Shown here: positions 35,816 to 45,102 of the stretch, piece after piece
Numbering within the stretch: the stretch's first letter is position 1
Layout of the letters: every line of letters starts with the position of its first letter
Assembly (NCBI RefSeq): GCF_001590965.1
Contig: NZ_BCTW01000007.1
Span: forward strand, 62,001 to 126,000
Direction: 5' to 3'
Source of the DNA: Novosphingobium lentum NBRC 107847
GTDB lineage: Bacteria > Pseudomonadota > Alphaproteobacteria > Sphingomonadales > Sphingomonadaceae
DNA length: 64,000 nucleotides
Notes under the pieces: generated by a model
Databases searched by the model: none
The model's input: the letters and a program-made list of their open reading frames with translations, nothing else
What the model was told of the DNA's origin: nothing
Made by a program: the position numbers and the translations under genes

Positions 35816-37618
35816 ATGAAACTCGATTTTATCGAACTCGACAAGCTGTCGATTGCGAAGACCAACATGCGCGGCAAGGGCAAGGACCCCGATGTCGCCG
35901 ATATCCTGCCGAGCATCCGCGCGCGCGGCATTCTCGTTCCGCTCATCGTGCGGCCGAATTGCGCGGCGGGCCATTTCGAGATCGTCGCCGGACGCCGCCG
36001 TTTCACGGCGGTCAGCGCTATCGTGCGCGAAGGCGGAACCGCGAAGCCGCTGCCGTGCGCGATCCTCGACGATGCCGACGACGCCGCCGCCATCGAAGCA
36101 TCGATGCTCGAAAATCTCGCGCGGGTGAAACCCGACGAGGTCAGCCAGTGGGAGGCCTTCGTCGCGCTGGTCAAGGCGGGTCGCAACATCGAGGAGATTG
36201 CCGACATCTTCGGTTTCGATGTTCCCGCCGTGAAGCGCATCCTCGCGCTGGGCGCGCTGCTCCCGCGCGTTCGCACCCTCTATCGCGGCGGCGAGATCGA
36301 CGCCGCGACGGTGCGGCACCTCACCCTTGCCTCGAAAAGCCAGCAGACCGCATGGCTGGCGCTTCGCGACGACGCCGACGCCTATTGCCCGACGGGCCAC
36401 CAATTGAAGGCGTGGCTGTTCGGGGGCAACGCGATCCCCGTCAAATATGCGTTGTTCGACGCAGAGACGAGCGGCGCGGCCATTGTCGCCGACCTGTTCG
36501 GCGAGGATCGTTTCTTCGCCGACTGCGAAGCCTTCTGGATCGCGCAAATGGCCGAGATCGAGGCGCGCAAGACCGCCTATATCGATGCAGGGTGGAGCGA
36601 TGTCGTTGTCCTCGCGCGCGGCGAATGGTTCCGGTCGTGGGACTATGCCCATGCCTCGAAACGCAAGGGCGGACGCGTCTATGTCGAGGTGCGCGACAAT
36701 GGCGAAGTCACCTTCAACGAGGGCTTTGTGACGACCAAGGAAGCCGCACGCGGCGCGGGCGCGGGCGGGGCGCCGGACAATGTGAAACCTGTCCGCCCCG
36801 AGGTCGCATCGGCGATGAATGCCTATATCGATCTGCATCGCCATGCCGCCGTCCGCGCCGACCTGTCGCGCCATGGCGGGATCGCGCTTCGCGCGATGGT
36901 CGCGCACGTTATCGCGGGCGCGGACCATTACCGCGTCGATGTCGAGAGCCAGCGCGCGCCGAAGGAGGAGGTCGCCGAGAGCGTCGAAACCTGCCTTGCC
37001 GAAGTCCGGTTCGATCAGCAGCGGCGCGCGGTGCTGGCGGTGCTCGGCTTCGATCCGGAGGCGCCGACGGTCACCAGATCGGGCTATAACCGGCCCGGTT
37101 TTGCGAGGGTGTTCGCGCGGCTTCTGGAACTGCCCGACCCGGTGGTACTGGAAATCGTCGCGATCGTGATGGGCGAAACGCTGCAAGCGGGAAGCGAAGC
37201 GGTCGAAGCGATCGGCGTTTATCTCGGCACCGACATGCGCGATTATTGGCACGCCGATACGGCTTTCTTCGACCAGCTCCGCGACCGCGAGGTGCTGCTC
37301 GCCATCGTCGGCGAAGTGGCCGGTGAGGCCGTGGCCAGCGCGAATGAAAAGGAAAAGGCAAAGGCGCTGAAAGCGATCATCGCCGACCATCTGGACGGCA
37401 GCAATGGGCGCACGCAGGTCGCGCCATGGGTGCCGAAATGGATGGCCTTCCCGCCCGGTGCCTACACGGCGCGCGGCGGGGTGGGCAGCGTTCGGGCACA
37501 CACGCGCTGGGGCGCCGACCTCGAATTGATGGTCGATGCGGAGATGGCGAGCGATCTTGCCGCCGAGCGCGATGCCGAGGCAGACGCCGAGGTCGAAATC
37601 CCGCCGCTGGCGGCGTAA
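35816..37618 (+). CDS. ParB/RepB/Spo0J-family nuclease-like protein
   Basis: A 600-residue protein. The N-terminal ParB-like domain (about residues 1-115) shows KTNMRGKGKDPDVADILPSIRARGILVPLIVR, VAGRRRFTA and ENLARVKPDEVSQWEAF, followed by an HTH (IEEIADIFGFDVPAVKRILAL). The long C-terminal half has no named domain. Such large ParB-like proteins on alphaproteobacterial elements may act in plasmid maintenance or transfer regulation. Start at 35816 with AAGGAG nine bases upstream. An intrinsic terminator follows at 37627. Confidence 0.85.
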   Translation: MKLDFIELDKLSIAKTNMRGKGKDPDVADILPSIRARGILVPLIVRPNCAAGHFEIVAGRRRFTAVSAIVREGGTAKPLPCAILDDADDAAAIEASMLENLARVKPDEVSQWEAFVALVKAGRNIEEIADIFGFDVPAVKRILALGALLPRVRTLYRGGEIDAATVRHLTLASKSQQTAWLALRDDADAYCPTGHQLKAWLFGGNAIPVKYALFDAETSGAAIVADLFGEDRFFADCEAFWIAQMAEIEARKTAYIDAGWSDVVVLARGEWFRSWDYAHASKRKGGRVYVEVRDNGEVTFNEGFVTTKEAARGAGAGGAPDNVKPVRPEVASAMNAYIDLHRHAAVRADLSRHGGIALRAMVAHVIAGADHYRVDVESQRAPKEEVAESVETCLAEVRFDQQRRAVLAVLGFDPEAPTVTRSGYNRPGFARVFARLLELPDPVVLEIVAIVMGETLQAGSEAVEAIGVYLGTDMRDYWHADTAFFDQLRDREVLLAIVGEVAGEAVASANEKEKAKALKAIIADHLDGSNGRTQVAPWVPKWMAFPPGAYTARGGVGSVRAHTRWGADLELMVDAEMASDLAAERDAEADAEVEIPPLAA

Positions 37619-37626
37619 CCGGTGAG

Positions 37627-37655
37627 GGGCGGGCGGTGCGCCGCCCGCCCTTTTT
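37627..37655 (+). terminator. Intrinsic terminator after the ParB-like gene
   Basis: A ten-base perfect GC stem (37627-37636 with 37641-37650), TGCG loop, then TTTTT. A textbook rho-independent terminator eight bases after the stop codon. Confidence 0.85.
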
Positions 37656-38696
37656 CGCTTCGCTCGAAAAGGCGTGCGGCCCATCGCGCCGTCCCTCGCC
37701 GCGCTGCGGCTCGGGACGGCGCGATGGTTTTTTTGCGCGCGCGCCTCAGCCGCAGGCGGCTTCGACGCGCGAAAGAAAGCGAAAAAAGAGGCGGCGCGCG
37801 GATTGCTCCGCGCGCCGCCAAACGATGATCGCGATCATCGCCCCTGTCGATGCCGGATGCCGCGGGTCGCTACGGGCCTCCGGCCGATAGAAGATGTCGT
37901 CGCGGCGTCCCTGCCGCCGCGCGCGCGATTCGCATTGGACCGACGCGCCAAAAACGACGGGCGCGGTTGCTGCGCGATTGTCTCGGTGTTGCGGGTTTCG
38001 ATCGCGAACGGCTTCGACGCGCGGCGCCGGTCATGCGGGAAAATGGGGCGGCGCGGTTTTCCCCCTCCCACCGCCCCGACGATATGCGCATCGTCGATGC
38101 ATCGCCCCCAAGCCGCCGAGAGCATGGGCCGTGGGTCGCTAACGGCCTGGCTCCGATGGCTGGAGTGCCGTCCTTAAATCGAATTGCGTGCGCTGCGAAG
38201 CGGGAATCGGCGGCGGTACCCGCGTGCGTCATCGTGCGACAGCCGTGCCCGGTTTCGTTACCGGGCGCAGCCGCCGCGCGGCGGACGATCGCGGCGACCC
38301 GGTGCGATCGTCGGCGTGGTCGGAGACCGCGCCGTGCCGCCGGTTCGGGACGATGTCATGATGCGCCAAAGGCGATTGAGCCTGCCCCGGTACATTGCCG
38401 CCGTGCGTCGCCGCTGGCTGCTTAATCGTCTTCCTGTTGAGGTCCACGGGCCCATCTCCCGGCGCCGGGCGCGATGACCTGGACCGGCGCGGCGTCCCGC
38501 GAAACCATCGGCGGGCGATTATGTCCCCGCGCGTGTGCCACGCGCTCCTCGCGGCCGCTTCGCTTCAAATAATCGCCGGCCTCCGGTCCTCCGCTGCGCT
38601 GCGGCCCTTCGGGTTCGCGGGCGCGCCTCGTGCGCCGGTCCTTGGTCCGCCCATGCCGCGGGGATGGTCCCTGCGGCGTTTTCAAGGAGACGAAAA
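37656..38696. other. GC-rich gap between the ParB-like and DUF736 genes
   Basis: About 1 kb with no convincing gene. Frames on both strands are long but Arg/Ala-rich with no motif. The last 30 bases contain the AAGGAG site of the DUF736 gene. Confidence 0.45.
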
Positions 38697-39020
38697 ATGG
38701 CAGCCATCGGCTATGTGAACGGCAGCATCGACAAGGGATTTGTCGGGCAGCTCAAGACGCTGACGATCCGCGCGAGCATCGAGGTCCGGCCCAACCGCGG
38801 CAAGGCGGGCGAGACCCAGCCCGATTACCGGGTTTATTCGGATGGCGTCGAAATCGGCGCGGGCTGGATCCGCACCGGCGAGACGTCGGGGAAGGACTAT
38901 GTGTCGCTGAGCCTCGCCGCACCCGAGTTCGGGCCGCGCCGGCTTTACGCCAATCTGGGCCGCGCCGCCGGTCAGGACGACGACGACAGCTACGCCCTGA
39001 TCTGGAATCCGGTCGACTGA
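38697..39020 (+). CDS. DUF736 family protein
   Basis: A 107-residue protein of the DUF736 family: MAAIGYVNGSIDKGFVGQLKTL, IEVRPNRGKAGETQPDYRVY, GVEIGAGWIRTGETSGKDYVSL and FGPRRLYANLG. Nearly always found on alphaproteobacterial conjugative elements next to relaxase and ParB genes. Function unknown. AAGGAG upstream supports ATG 38697; a longer upstream frame does not. Confidence 0.9.
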   Translation: MAAIGYVNGSIDKGFVGQLKTLTIRASIEVRPNRGKAGETQPDYRVYSDGVEIGAGWIRTGETSGKDYVSLSLAAPEFGPRRLYANLGRAAGQDDDDSYALIWNPVD

Positions 39021-39034
39021 TCGGTCGCTCCATC

Positions 39035-39062
39035 GCCCCCGTGCCGGCAACGGCGCGGGGGC
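39035..39062. terminator. Hairpin after the DUF736 gene
   Basis: A 12-base stem with one G-U pair and a GCAA tetraloop begins 14 bases after the stop codon. No long T-tract follows, so its strength as a terminator is uncertain. The next 300 bases to 39361 hold no supported gene. Confidence 0.6.
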
Positions 39063-39361
39063 TCTTCGCTGTGCGCTGGCGGTGGGAGTCGTCATGCGGT
39101 CAATGGCGGAAGGGGGATATGGCGGGGCAGGGGATGGGGGATCGCGCTACCCCGAGAGGGTGGGGGCTCGTCTCGGCAAGGCCAAGTATGACGGACGGCG
39201 GCGCGGCTGTGCAAGGCCGGCGGTACCCCCAATTTTCTTCGAAAATCGGCTCCCCCACCGCCGCTTCGCGGCGCGCTTCGCGCGGCCCTGACAGCCGCGC
39301 CGCCGCCCGCCCCGGGAGGAACGTCCTCGATGAGGAGGGCGTTTCGCGAAGGAGAAGGATC

Positions 39362-39718
39362 ATGTTTCAATCTTCGATCAGCATTGGTGATACCCGCGTG
39401 TTCGAACGGCTCGTTGCGGGACTCGAAATCGAATTTGGCAAGGCTGCGGCGCAAGGCCTGGCGCGGCACTTTATCGAAGCGGAAGATGCGGATTTCTACT
39501 GGGATGCACGCGCTGCGCAGCGCTGGCTCGGAACTTACGAAGGCCTCGATGACGGAGATGAATTGCTCGATCGCATCGCGGTGTTCGGTCGGCTCGATGA
39601 CCGCTTCTATGTCGCGATCTTGATCGTCGATGGCGCCGAAGCGGTGGACGCGATGCTCGGATTGCGGCAGTTCGATAGCGAAACGGAAGCGCTCGAAGCC
39701 TATCGCGCCGCACGATAG
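39362..39718 (+). CDS. Conserved small protein of the mobilization module
   Basis: A 118-residue acidic protein (MFQSSISIGDTRVFERLVAGLEIEFG, then AEDADFYWDARAAQRW, LLDRIAVFGRLDDRFYVAILIVDGAEAV). No named domain is recognised. GGAG lies upstream of the ATG. Its position between DUF736 and the relaxase suggests a role in transfer or its control. Confidence 0.65.
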   Translation: MFQSSISIGDTRVFERLVAGLEIEFGKAAAQGLARHFIEAEDADFYWDARAAQRWLGTYEGLDDGDELLDRIAVFGRLDDRFYVAILIVDGAEAVDAMLGLRQFDSETEALEAYRAAR

Positions 39719-40176
39719 CGGCGGTGGAATTCTGTCCCGAAGCGACGTCCGCAAGGGCGTCGCTTCTTTCTTTTTGCTCGCCCTTTTGGCGGGGTTGAGA
39801 GGGCGGAATGCGTAATCGCCGATCACTGCAGAATAGGCCGGAGAACTTCGGTCTGCTTCCGTCATTGGCGAAAAGGCGGCGCGGGCGCCGGTCACCAACT
39901 ATGGCTGGGGAGGCCAGGAGGATGGTTTGAGGGGGGCAGTCTGGAGAGTTGCGGAGAGGGCAAGATAGAAGCAATATCTCGCGATATTGTAACTGCTTGT
40001 CTGCACATCCTTTTTTCGCGTCTTTCGCGAGACTGGCTATCGCCGCGCGAGACTCAGCTCATGATCCTCGCGCTTTTCCGCGCGCTTCGGCCGGTTATCG
40101 CGAGACTCCTTGCCAAAAACGCCGGGAATGCCATTTTATTCGTGGGGAGCGTCGTTCCGGACGGAAGGACGCCAGA
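39719..40176. other. Candidate oriT region upstream of the relaxase
   Basis: About 460 bases without a supported gene, directly before the relaxase, the usual place of oriT. It is less GC-rich than its surroundings. It holds a dyad at 39972-39989 (CAATATC, TCGC, GATATTG), three direct copies of CGCGAGACT at 40026, 40046 and 40099, the first two exactly 20 bases apart, and a near-perfect dyad at 40149-40172 reaching the relaxase ribosome site. Confidence 0.4.
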
Positions 40177-42141
40177 ATGGACGACGACGAGTTCACGCCG
40201 CGCCTCGGCAAGATGCGCAGCCGCGGGAAGGAAGTCCGCTATCTCAGCCTTGTCGTGAAGGCGGCGCGGCGCGCGAGCCGAGGCAGGGCGAAGCGCAGCC
40301 ATTTCGACGGCAGCCGGATCGGGCGCGGCGCCAGCGTCGCGCGCGTGCTGCGCTCGCGCGACCGGCATGGCGCCTTCCGGTCGCGAAGGGCGATCGTGAA
40401 GTTCCGCCCCGTGACGCTCGCGGGAAAGGGCCTTGGCGGAGCGAAGGCGCACCTCACCTATATCCAGCGCGATGGCGTGACCCGCGAGGGCGAACCGGGC
40501 GAACTTTATTCGGCCGGGTTGGACGTTGCCGACGGCAAGGCGTTTCTCGCGCGAGGGACCGGCGATCGCCATCAGTTCCGGCTGATCGTTTCGGTCGAGG
40601 ACGGCGACCAATATCCCGATCTCAAACCCTTCATCCGCCGGCTGATGGGCCAGATGGAAAAGGACCTTGGGACAAGCCTCGATTGGGTTGCGGTCGATCA
40701 CTTCAACACGGGCCATCCCCACACCCATGTCGTGCTGCGCGGCAAGAATGATTTGGGCGATGATCTGGTGATCGCGCGCGAGTATATTTCGCATGGGGCC
40801 AGGGAGCGCGCGGTCGGCCTCGCGACACTCGATTTGGGCCCGCGAACCGACCTCGAAATTGAGGAGCGCTTGCGCGCCGACACCGGGGCGGAGAGGCTGA
40901 CCATGATCGATCGCCGGCTGATCCGCGAAATGAACGCCGTGCGGCTGGTCAGCGCGGGGGACGACGACCCCTTCCAGCAATCGGTTCGCACCGGTCGATT
41001 GCAGAAGCTCGCACGAATTGGACTGGCGACGCATGTCGGCGGCGACAGCTGGCGCCTTGAGCCCGATCTTGCGGGCACGCTCCAGCGCATGGGCGAGCGC
41101 GGCGATATTATCCGCACCATGCAGCGCGAAATCACCGCCCGAAATCTCGAGCGCATGCCTGCCGATCGCGTCATCTTCGATCCTGCGGCGGAGGATATCG
41201 TCCCGGTCGTTGGGCGGGTCATCATGCGCGGTCTCGCCGACGAGCATAAAGATCGCCATTTTCTGCTCGTCGACGGGGTCGACGGGCGCGTCCATTTTGC
41301 CGGCATTGGTCAGGGTGAGGATTTAGAGCTAACGCCGGAGGGCGCAATCGTCCGCATCGCACCGCGCGAGGCGCGCGTCCGCGACGTCGATCTGACCATC
41401 GCCGAGGTCGCCGCGAGCAATGGTGGCATCTACTCTGTCGACGCGCATCTTCGCCATGATCCGTCCGCGCAGGAAGCTTATGCTGACGCGCACGTCCGGC
41501 GGCTCGAGGTGATGCGCCGGACCATGCGCACCATCGAGCGTGATCCCGATGGATCGTGGGTCATCGCGTCCGATCACCTGGCTAAGGTCGAGGCCTTCGA
41601 AAAACGCCAGCTCAGCGGAAGGCCCGTCACCGTGGAAATCCTGTCGACCGAACCGGTCGAGCGGTTGCCGGCGATCGACGCCGCGACCTGGATCGATCGC
41701 GAGCTGGTGGCCGACACGCCGACGCCGGTTCGCGATGCCGGATTCGGGCGCGAGGTTCGGGCCGCGCAGGCACTGCGTCGGCAATGGCTTATTGCCGAAG
41801 AAATGGCCGAAGAGGAGGGCGGGCGGACGACATACAAGCGCGGCATGCTCGCCATGCTGCAGCGGCGGGAGTTGCTGCGCGTCGCCGGAGAAATTTCCGA
41901 CAAGCTCGGCAAGCCTTTTGGCGAAGCGCGATCGGGCGATCGGATCGAGGGCCGCCTGGTTGGGGCGATCGAGATGGCCAGCGGGCGTCACGCTCTGATC
42001 GAACGGTCACGCGATTTCACGCTTGTGCCATGGCGACCGGTGCTCGATCGCCACCTTGGCAAGACGGTGGCAGGCATTGTGCGAGAAGGTGGAATTAGCT
42101 GGACGTTGGTACGACAGCGAAGCGGTCCGAACATTTCATGA
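40177..42141 (+). CDS. Relaxase with DUF3363 (RlxS/VirD2-like)
   Basis: A 654-residue relaxase that would nick oriT and pilot the strand into the recipient. The N-terminal mobilization domain has VRYLSLVVKAARR, a KAHLTYIQRDGV segment, and the three-His metal motif VDHFNTGHPHTHVVLRG. The remaining 400 residues form the DUF3363 region (YISHGARERAVGLATLDLGPRTDLEIEERLR onward; C-terminal IEMASGRHALIERSRDFTLVPWRPVLDRHLGKTV). The catalytic Tyr is not certain by eye. ATG 40177 is chosen since the frame upstream crosses the candidate oriT. No coupling protein or T4SS genes follow; defence genes begin instead. Confidence 0.88.
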   Translation: MDDDEFTPRLGKMRSRGKEVRYLSLVVKAARRASRGRAKRSHFDGSRIGRGASVARVLRSRDRHGAFRSRRAIVKFRPVTLAGKGLGGAKAHLTYIQRDGVTREGEPGELYSAGLDVADGKAFLARGTGDRHQFRLIVSVEDGDQYPDLKPFIRRLMGQMEKDLGTSLDWVAVDHFNTGHPHTHVVLRGKNDLGDDLVIAREYISHGARERAVGLATLDLGPRTDLEIEERLRADTGAERLTMIDRRLIREMNAVRLVSAGDDDPFQQSVRTGRLQKLARIGLATHVGGDSWRLEPDLAGTLQRMGERGDIIRTMQREITARNLERMPADRVIFDPAAEDIVPVVGRVIMRGLADEHKDRHFLLVDGVDGRVHFAGIGQGEDLELTPEGAIVRIAPREARVRDVDLTIAEVAASNGGIYSVDAHLRHDPSAQEAYADAHVRRLEVMRRTMRTIERDPDGSWVIASDHLAKVEAFEKRQLSGRPVTVEILSTEPVERLPAIDAATWIDRELVADTPTPVRDAGFGREVRAAQALRRQWLIAEEMAEEEGGRTTYKRGMLAMLQRRELLRVAGEISDKLGKPFGEARSGDRIEGRLVGAIEMASGRHALIERSRDFTLVPWRPVLDRHLGKTVAGIVREGGISWTLVRQRSGPNIS

Positions 42142-42142
42142 T

Positions 42143-42185
42143 GTCTCCGAGGAAACCGCCGGTTCCTAGCGGCGGCTTTCGAGAC
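42143..42185 (+). terminator. Long imperfect hairpin after the relaxase
   Basis: GTCTC/GAGAC outer arms and GAAACCGCCG against CGGCGGcTTTC inner arms form one extended stem-loop directly after the relaxase stop. Probable terminator. The rest of the gap to 42387 shows nothing more. Confidence 0.6.
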
Positions 42186-42387
42186 GTCTTCTCCCTAAAC
42201 TTCGACTTTGCGCGCGGCCTCCCGGCGATCGATCAATCGCGCTTTGGAATATGCAGCCATTAGCGTTTGTCACCTCTTGATGCCCGCGTGCCGAAAAGCG
42301 GGCAAGGCTGATACTAAACCCTGACGACGGTCGCATCATTGCAATTCGATCAGGAGACTTACAGAGCCACACGTAAGGGGGGAATAT

Positions 42388-43419
42388 ATGTTCATCACCA
42401 ACGCTTTGAATCCCGGCGAAATGCTGGCCGAGCTTTTGAAAGGGGGGCCACGCGTGTCGGCCGCCGCTACCGCTGAGTTTGCGGATCTTCGGCATGATCG
42501 CGATCTTTGTCCTGGGTTTGCAGATCTACTGAAGACGATGCTCGGCGTCTATAAAGCGTACGGGCACGAAGTGCATGATATCCAAAGCTTCCGCGACGAC
42601 GGCGTCGATGTCGTGATGCGCTACGAAGACAAGGACGGCCGCGAACGGGTCGCGGGCCTCCAGATCAAGAGTGAGGATGAATTTCGCCGCTGGGAGAAGA
42701 AGGAATATTCGCTGATCAACACGTTGAAGGGGCAACAGGCCACGGCCAAGTCCAATGTGAGCGTCGACGAATATTATGTGATCCTCTGCGTCGACGCGAC
42801 GCAGCATCGCACGAGAATCCGTACACTTTGCTCCGAACTCAAGAATTTCCGTCCCTGCGAAATTATCGAGCCCGAAGACGTGCTGAACTTCTTCCGGACG
42901 GACGGGCTCGCACTCTGGGCGCGTGTCACAAGAATCCTTTGTTCAGGTGACCGGATATTGGACCGCGCTGAGACCGAGGTCGAGAACCTGAAGCCGGATG
43001 TCGCCTTCTTCTTGGTGACGCTGGTCTGCGAGGCGCTGGACGGCAAGATGCAGGTCGATGACCAACGCCTAGTCGAACTCTGGTCCGAATGGGAAGAGTT
43101 CGCGGGAGACCGCGCTGGACCTGATGATCGTCTGTCCCACATATTGTGGAGCCTCACCAACGACGCGATCCTCTCGGGAGGCGATTCGGGTTTCTATACA
43201 GTCAGCGTGGGCGATTTGCCCAAGGGCCTGTGCGCCCTCTTCTTCGATCTGAAAGTGCGTAGCGCCGACCTCTGGTTCCAGCCCCGTGATCATATCGTTA
43301 GCCTGTTGCAGCTTAGGGACGACTTGGCCGAAGATGAAGACGACGAGGATGATGATGAGGAGGAGGAGGACGAGGACGAGGACGATGAGAGTGGCGTCGA
43401 TAGCGTGAAGACTGGCTAG
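42388..43419 (+). CDS. Putative PD-(D/E)XK-type nuclease with acidic tail
   Basis: A 343-residue protein not assigned to a named family. Residues about 45-100 look like a restriction-endonuclease-like core: Asp74 in DDGVDVVMRYED and the (E/Q)xK motif at Gln92-Lys94 in AGLQIKSEDEF. The C-terminus (about residues 313-337) is nearly all Asp and Glu, a tail like those used to mimic DNA or hold basic partners. AAGGGGGGAAT precedes ATG. It opens the defence island after the relaxase terminator and stands alone on its strand, with no partner gene next to it. Defence nuclease is inference. Confidence 0.55.
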   Translation: MFITNALNPGEMLAELLKGGPRVSAAATAEFADLRHDRDLCPGFADLLKTMLGVYKAYGHEVHDIQSFRDDGVDVVMRYEDKDGRERVAGLQIKSEDEFRRWEKKEYSLINTLKGQQATAKSNVSVDEYYVILCVDATQHRTRIRTLCSELKNFRPCEIIEPEDVLNFFRTDGLALWARVTRILCSGDRILDRAETEVENLKPDVAFFLVTLVCEALDGKMQVDDQRLVELWSEWEEFAGDRAGPDDRLSHILWSLTNDAILSGGDSGFYTVSVGDLPKGLCALFFDLKVRSADLWFQPRDHIVSLLQLRDDLAEDEDDEDDDEEEEDEDEDDESGVDSVKTG

Positions 43420-43518
43420 GCCGATTTTCGGTCGCAGTTCCACGTGCGTTCCAAGCCGATGGCCGACAACTTGCCGCAAGCCTGTCGGCTCACAGCATAT
43501 CGTCGCGATAGACGACTG

Positions 43519-44766
43519 CTATTCCGCCGCGACGGATAGTGCGGCTTCGGCGCGCTTAAGGGCCTGCCGTCCTTTTCCAGTACCCGGATGCGCGGCGTGT
43601 GTGCCGATCATATCCTGATATTTTTCAGGTAGGGAGCTAGTCGCTTTCGGCGCCGGAACATTTTCGCGTCTCGGTGCCAGCAGTTTCAATGGGGTGTTGA
43701 GTGCGGCCCCGAAAAACTGGCGCCGGATCTCGCGGGCTAGGACTTCGGCGACAAGAGAGGGGACGGCATTGCCCAACATCCTCTGCATTTCGGTGCGTCC
43801 GCTTTCCATGCGGAGCCCGTCGGGAAACGTCTGAATGCGGCAAAGCTCGGCAAAAGTAAGGCGCCGGTTGTTCCAGTGAAAGGGACCGATCGCGGCGCCC
43901 GGCTGGGCTTGGATCGTCCAGGAGGGCAGGCGCTTCGACAGCTTGAGCAGGAAACTCCAGTAGCGGGTCCGCCAGCCGAAAAGCGGATGGCCGCCGCTTC
44001 GGTCGGTATGCCAGAGATAATTCTCGCCTTCGGGAATGGTCGGCAGCAGGTCGCCCCATTTTCCCCCAACCTTCAAGCCGGGCTCGTCGGTGTCGGGCTC
44101 GGGCAGATCGCCCAGCGCATCCCATGCGGTTCGATAAGGTTCGGCCGAACCGAAGAGGGTCTGGTCGAGGCGGTCGGGCGGGAGGTGCGTCGGTTCGGGG
44201 AAGCGGAAGACCTGGCCGTCCCGCGATCCGATCATGAACACGCGTTCGCGCGCCTGGGGTACGCCATGCTGCGCGGTGTTCACCATTTGCCAGGAGACCT
44301 GGTAATTTGTGCCGACGTCGCGGTTGATCTGCGCGATGCCATCGAGAATATATCGGAGGCCTTCGTCCTTGCCTTCATAGGCAAGGCCATAGACGTTCTC
44401 GAGCAGGAAGGCGCGGGGCCGCGTGTCGCGCAAAATCCGGAGGTAACCGGTCAACGTGTCGGCTCGCGGGTCGTCGAGGCGCAGCGCATCGCCCCGCGCC
44501 CAATAGCTCGACTTCGAAAAGGGCTGGCACGGCGGACCACCGATGAGAATATCGGCTTCGCCCGGTTCGAGCCCAGCTTGCGCGAGCAAAGTTTCGGATG
44601 ACACCTTGTTGATGTCGTCCTCAATGACGCTCCAGTCCCGATTGAGGCGGATCGTCCGGCATGCATGGCGATCGAATTCCAGTGCAACACGCGTTTCGAA
44701 GCCAGCTTCCTCGAAGCCGAAGTCGAGCCCGCCGATGCCCGAAAAAAGGCTTATGGTTTTGAACAT
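43519..44766 (-). CDS. DNA cytosine-5 methyltransferase of a type II R-M system
   Basis: A 415-residue C5 methyltransferase with all key motifs: FSGIGGLDFGFEEAG (I), GGPPCQPFSKS with the catalytic Cys (IV), LLENVYGL (VI), QARERVFMIG (VIII) and AELCRIQTFPDG with the GNAVPS region (IX-X). The target recognition region lies between about residues 200 and 300. Start at 44766 is set by the motif I distance; the longer frame is rejected. Divergent from a small HTH gene and a restriction endonuclease gene, so it protects against that enzyme. The recognition site is unknown; the endonuclease resembles the SacI family, which would suggest a GAGCTC-like site. Confidence 0.92.
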   Translation of the reverse strand: MFKTISLFSGIGGLDFGFEEAGFETRVALEFDRHACRTIRLNRDWSVIEDDINKVSSETLLAQAGLEPGEADILIGGPPCQPFSKSSYWARGDALRLDDPRADTLTGYLRILRDTRPRAFLLENVYGLAYEGKDEGLRYILDGIAQINRDVGTNYQVSWQMVNTAQHGVPQARERVFMIGSRDGQVFRFPEPTHLPPDRLDQTLFGSAEPYRTAWDALGDLPEPDTDEPGLKVGGKWGDLLPTIPEGENYLWHTDRSGGHPLFGWRTRYWSFLLKLSKRLPSWTIQAQPGAAIGPFHWNNRRLTFAELCRIQTFPDGLRMESGRTEMQRMLGNAVPSLVAEVLAREIRRQFFGAALNTPLKLLAPRRENVPAPKATSSLPEKYQDMIGTHAAHPGTGKGRQALKRAEAALSVAAE

Positions 44767-44842
44767 GGAAATCCTGGCTATGGGCTGTAAGCCGTTGTGG
44801 CGCACGATTCGGCATTTTGCCAACGAATTAGCGGCAAGGAAA

Positions 44843-44859
44843 CTGTATTGTCAATACAG
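44843..44859. promoter_or_regulatory. 17-bp palindrome over the start of the HTH gene, probable C-type operator
   Basis: CTGTATTG and CAATACAG are perfect reverse complements around a single T. The element lies in the 81-base divergent region and covers the TTG start codon of the HTH gene. Position and symmetry fit an autoregulatory operator for an R-M controller. Confidence 0.6.
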
Positions 44860-45102
44860 AAATTCAGAATATCGGTTAAGCTGCGCGAGGCGATGGAGTC
44901 CTATCGCGGACGCACGGGCACGCGTCTGACCTATTCGAGCCTCGCTGACCTCACCGGAATTTCGGAAGACACTCTGCAGTCGCTTGCCGCGCGCTCGGAC
45001 TATAATACGCGGCTCAGCACCGTGGCGCGGCTTTGTGAAGCGCTCAACTGCACCCCTGCCGATCTGCTGGAGCTTCAGCGGGGCAACAATGAAGATCAAT
45101 AG
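44848..45102 (+). CDS. Small Xre-type HTH regulator of the R-M system
   Basis: An 84-residue HTH protein (KLREAMESYRGRTGTRLTYSSLADLTGISEDTLQSLAAR, then LSTVARLCEALNCTPADLL), like R-M controller or Xre proteins. Start is a TTG at 44848 with AAGGA seven bases upstream; the frame further upstream to 44797 is not HTH-like. It lies in front of, and overlaps by 14 bases, the endonuclease gene, as controller proteins do, so it probably delays endonuclease expression until methylation is complete. The palindrome at its start is the probable site. Confidence 0.75.
   Translation: MSIQKFRISVKLREAMESYRGRTGTRLTYSSLADLTGISEDTLQSLAARSDYNTRLSTVARLCEALNCTPADLLELQRGNNEDQ

Noticed and set aside
35798..37684. 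A minus-strand open frame of about 628 codons
   Set aside because: Antisense to the ParB-like gene, which has the expected domain and ribosome site.
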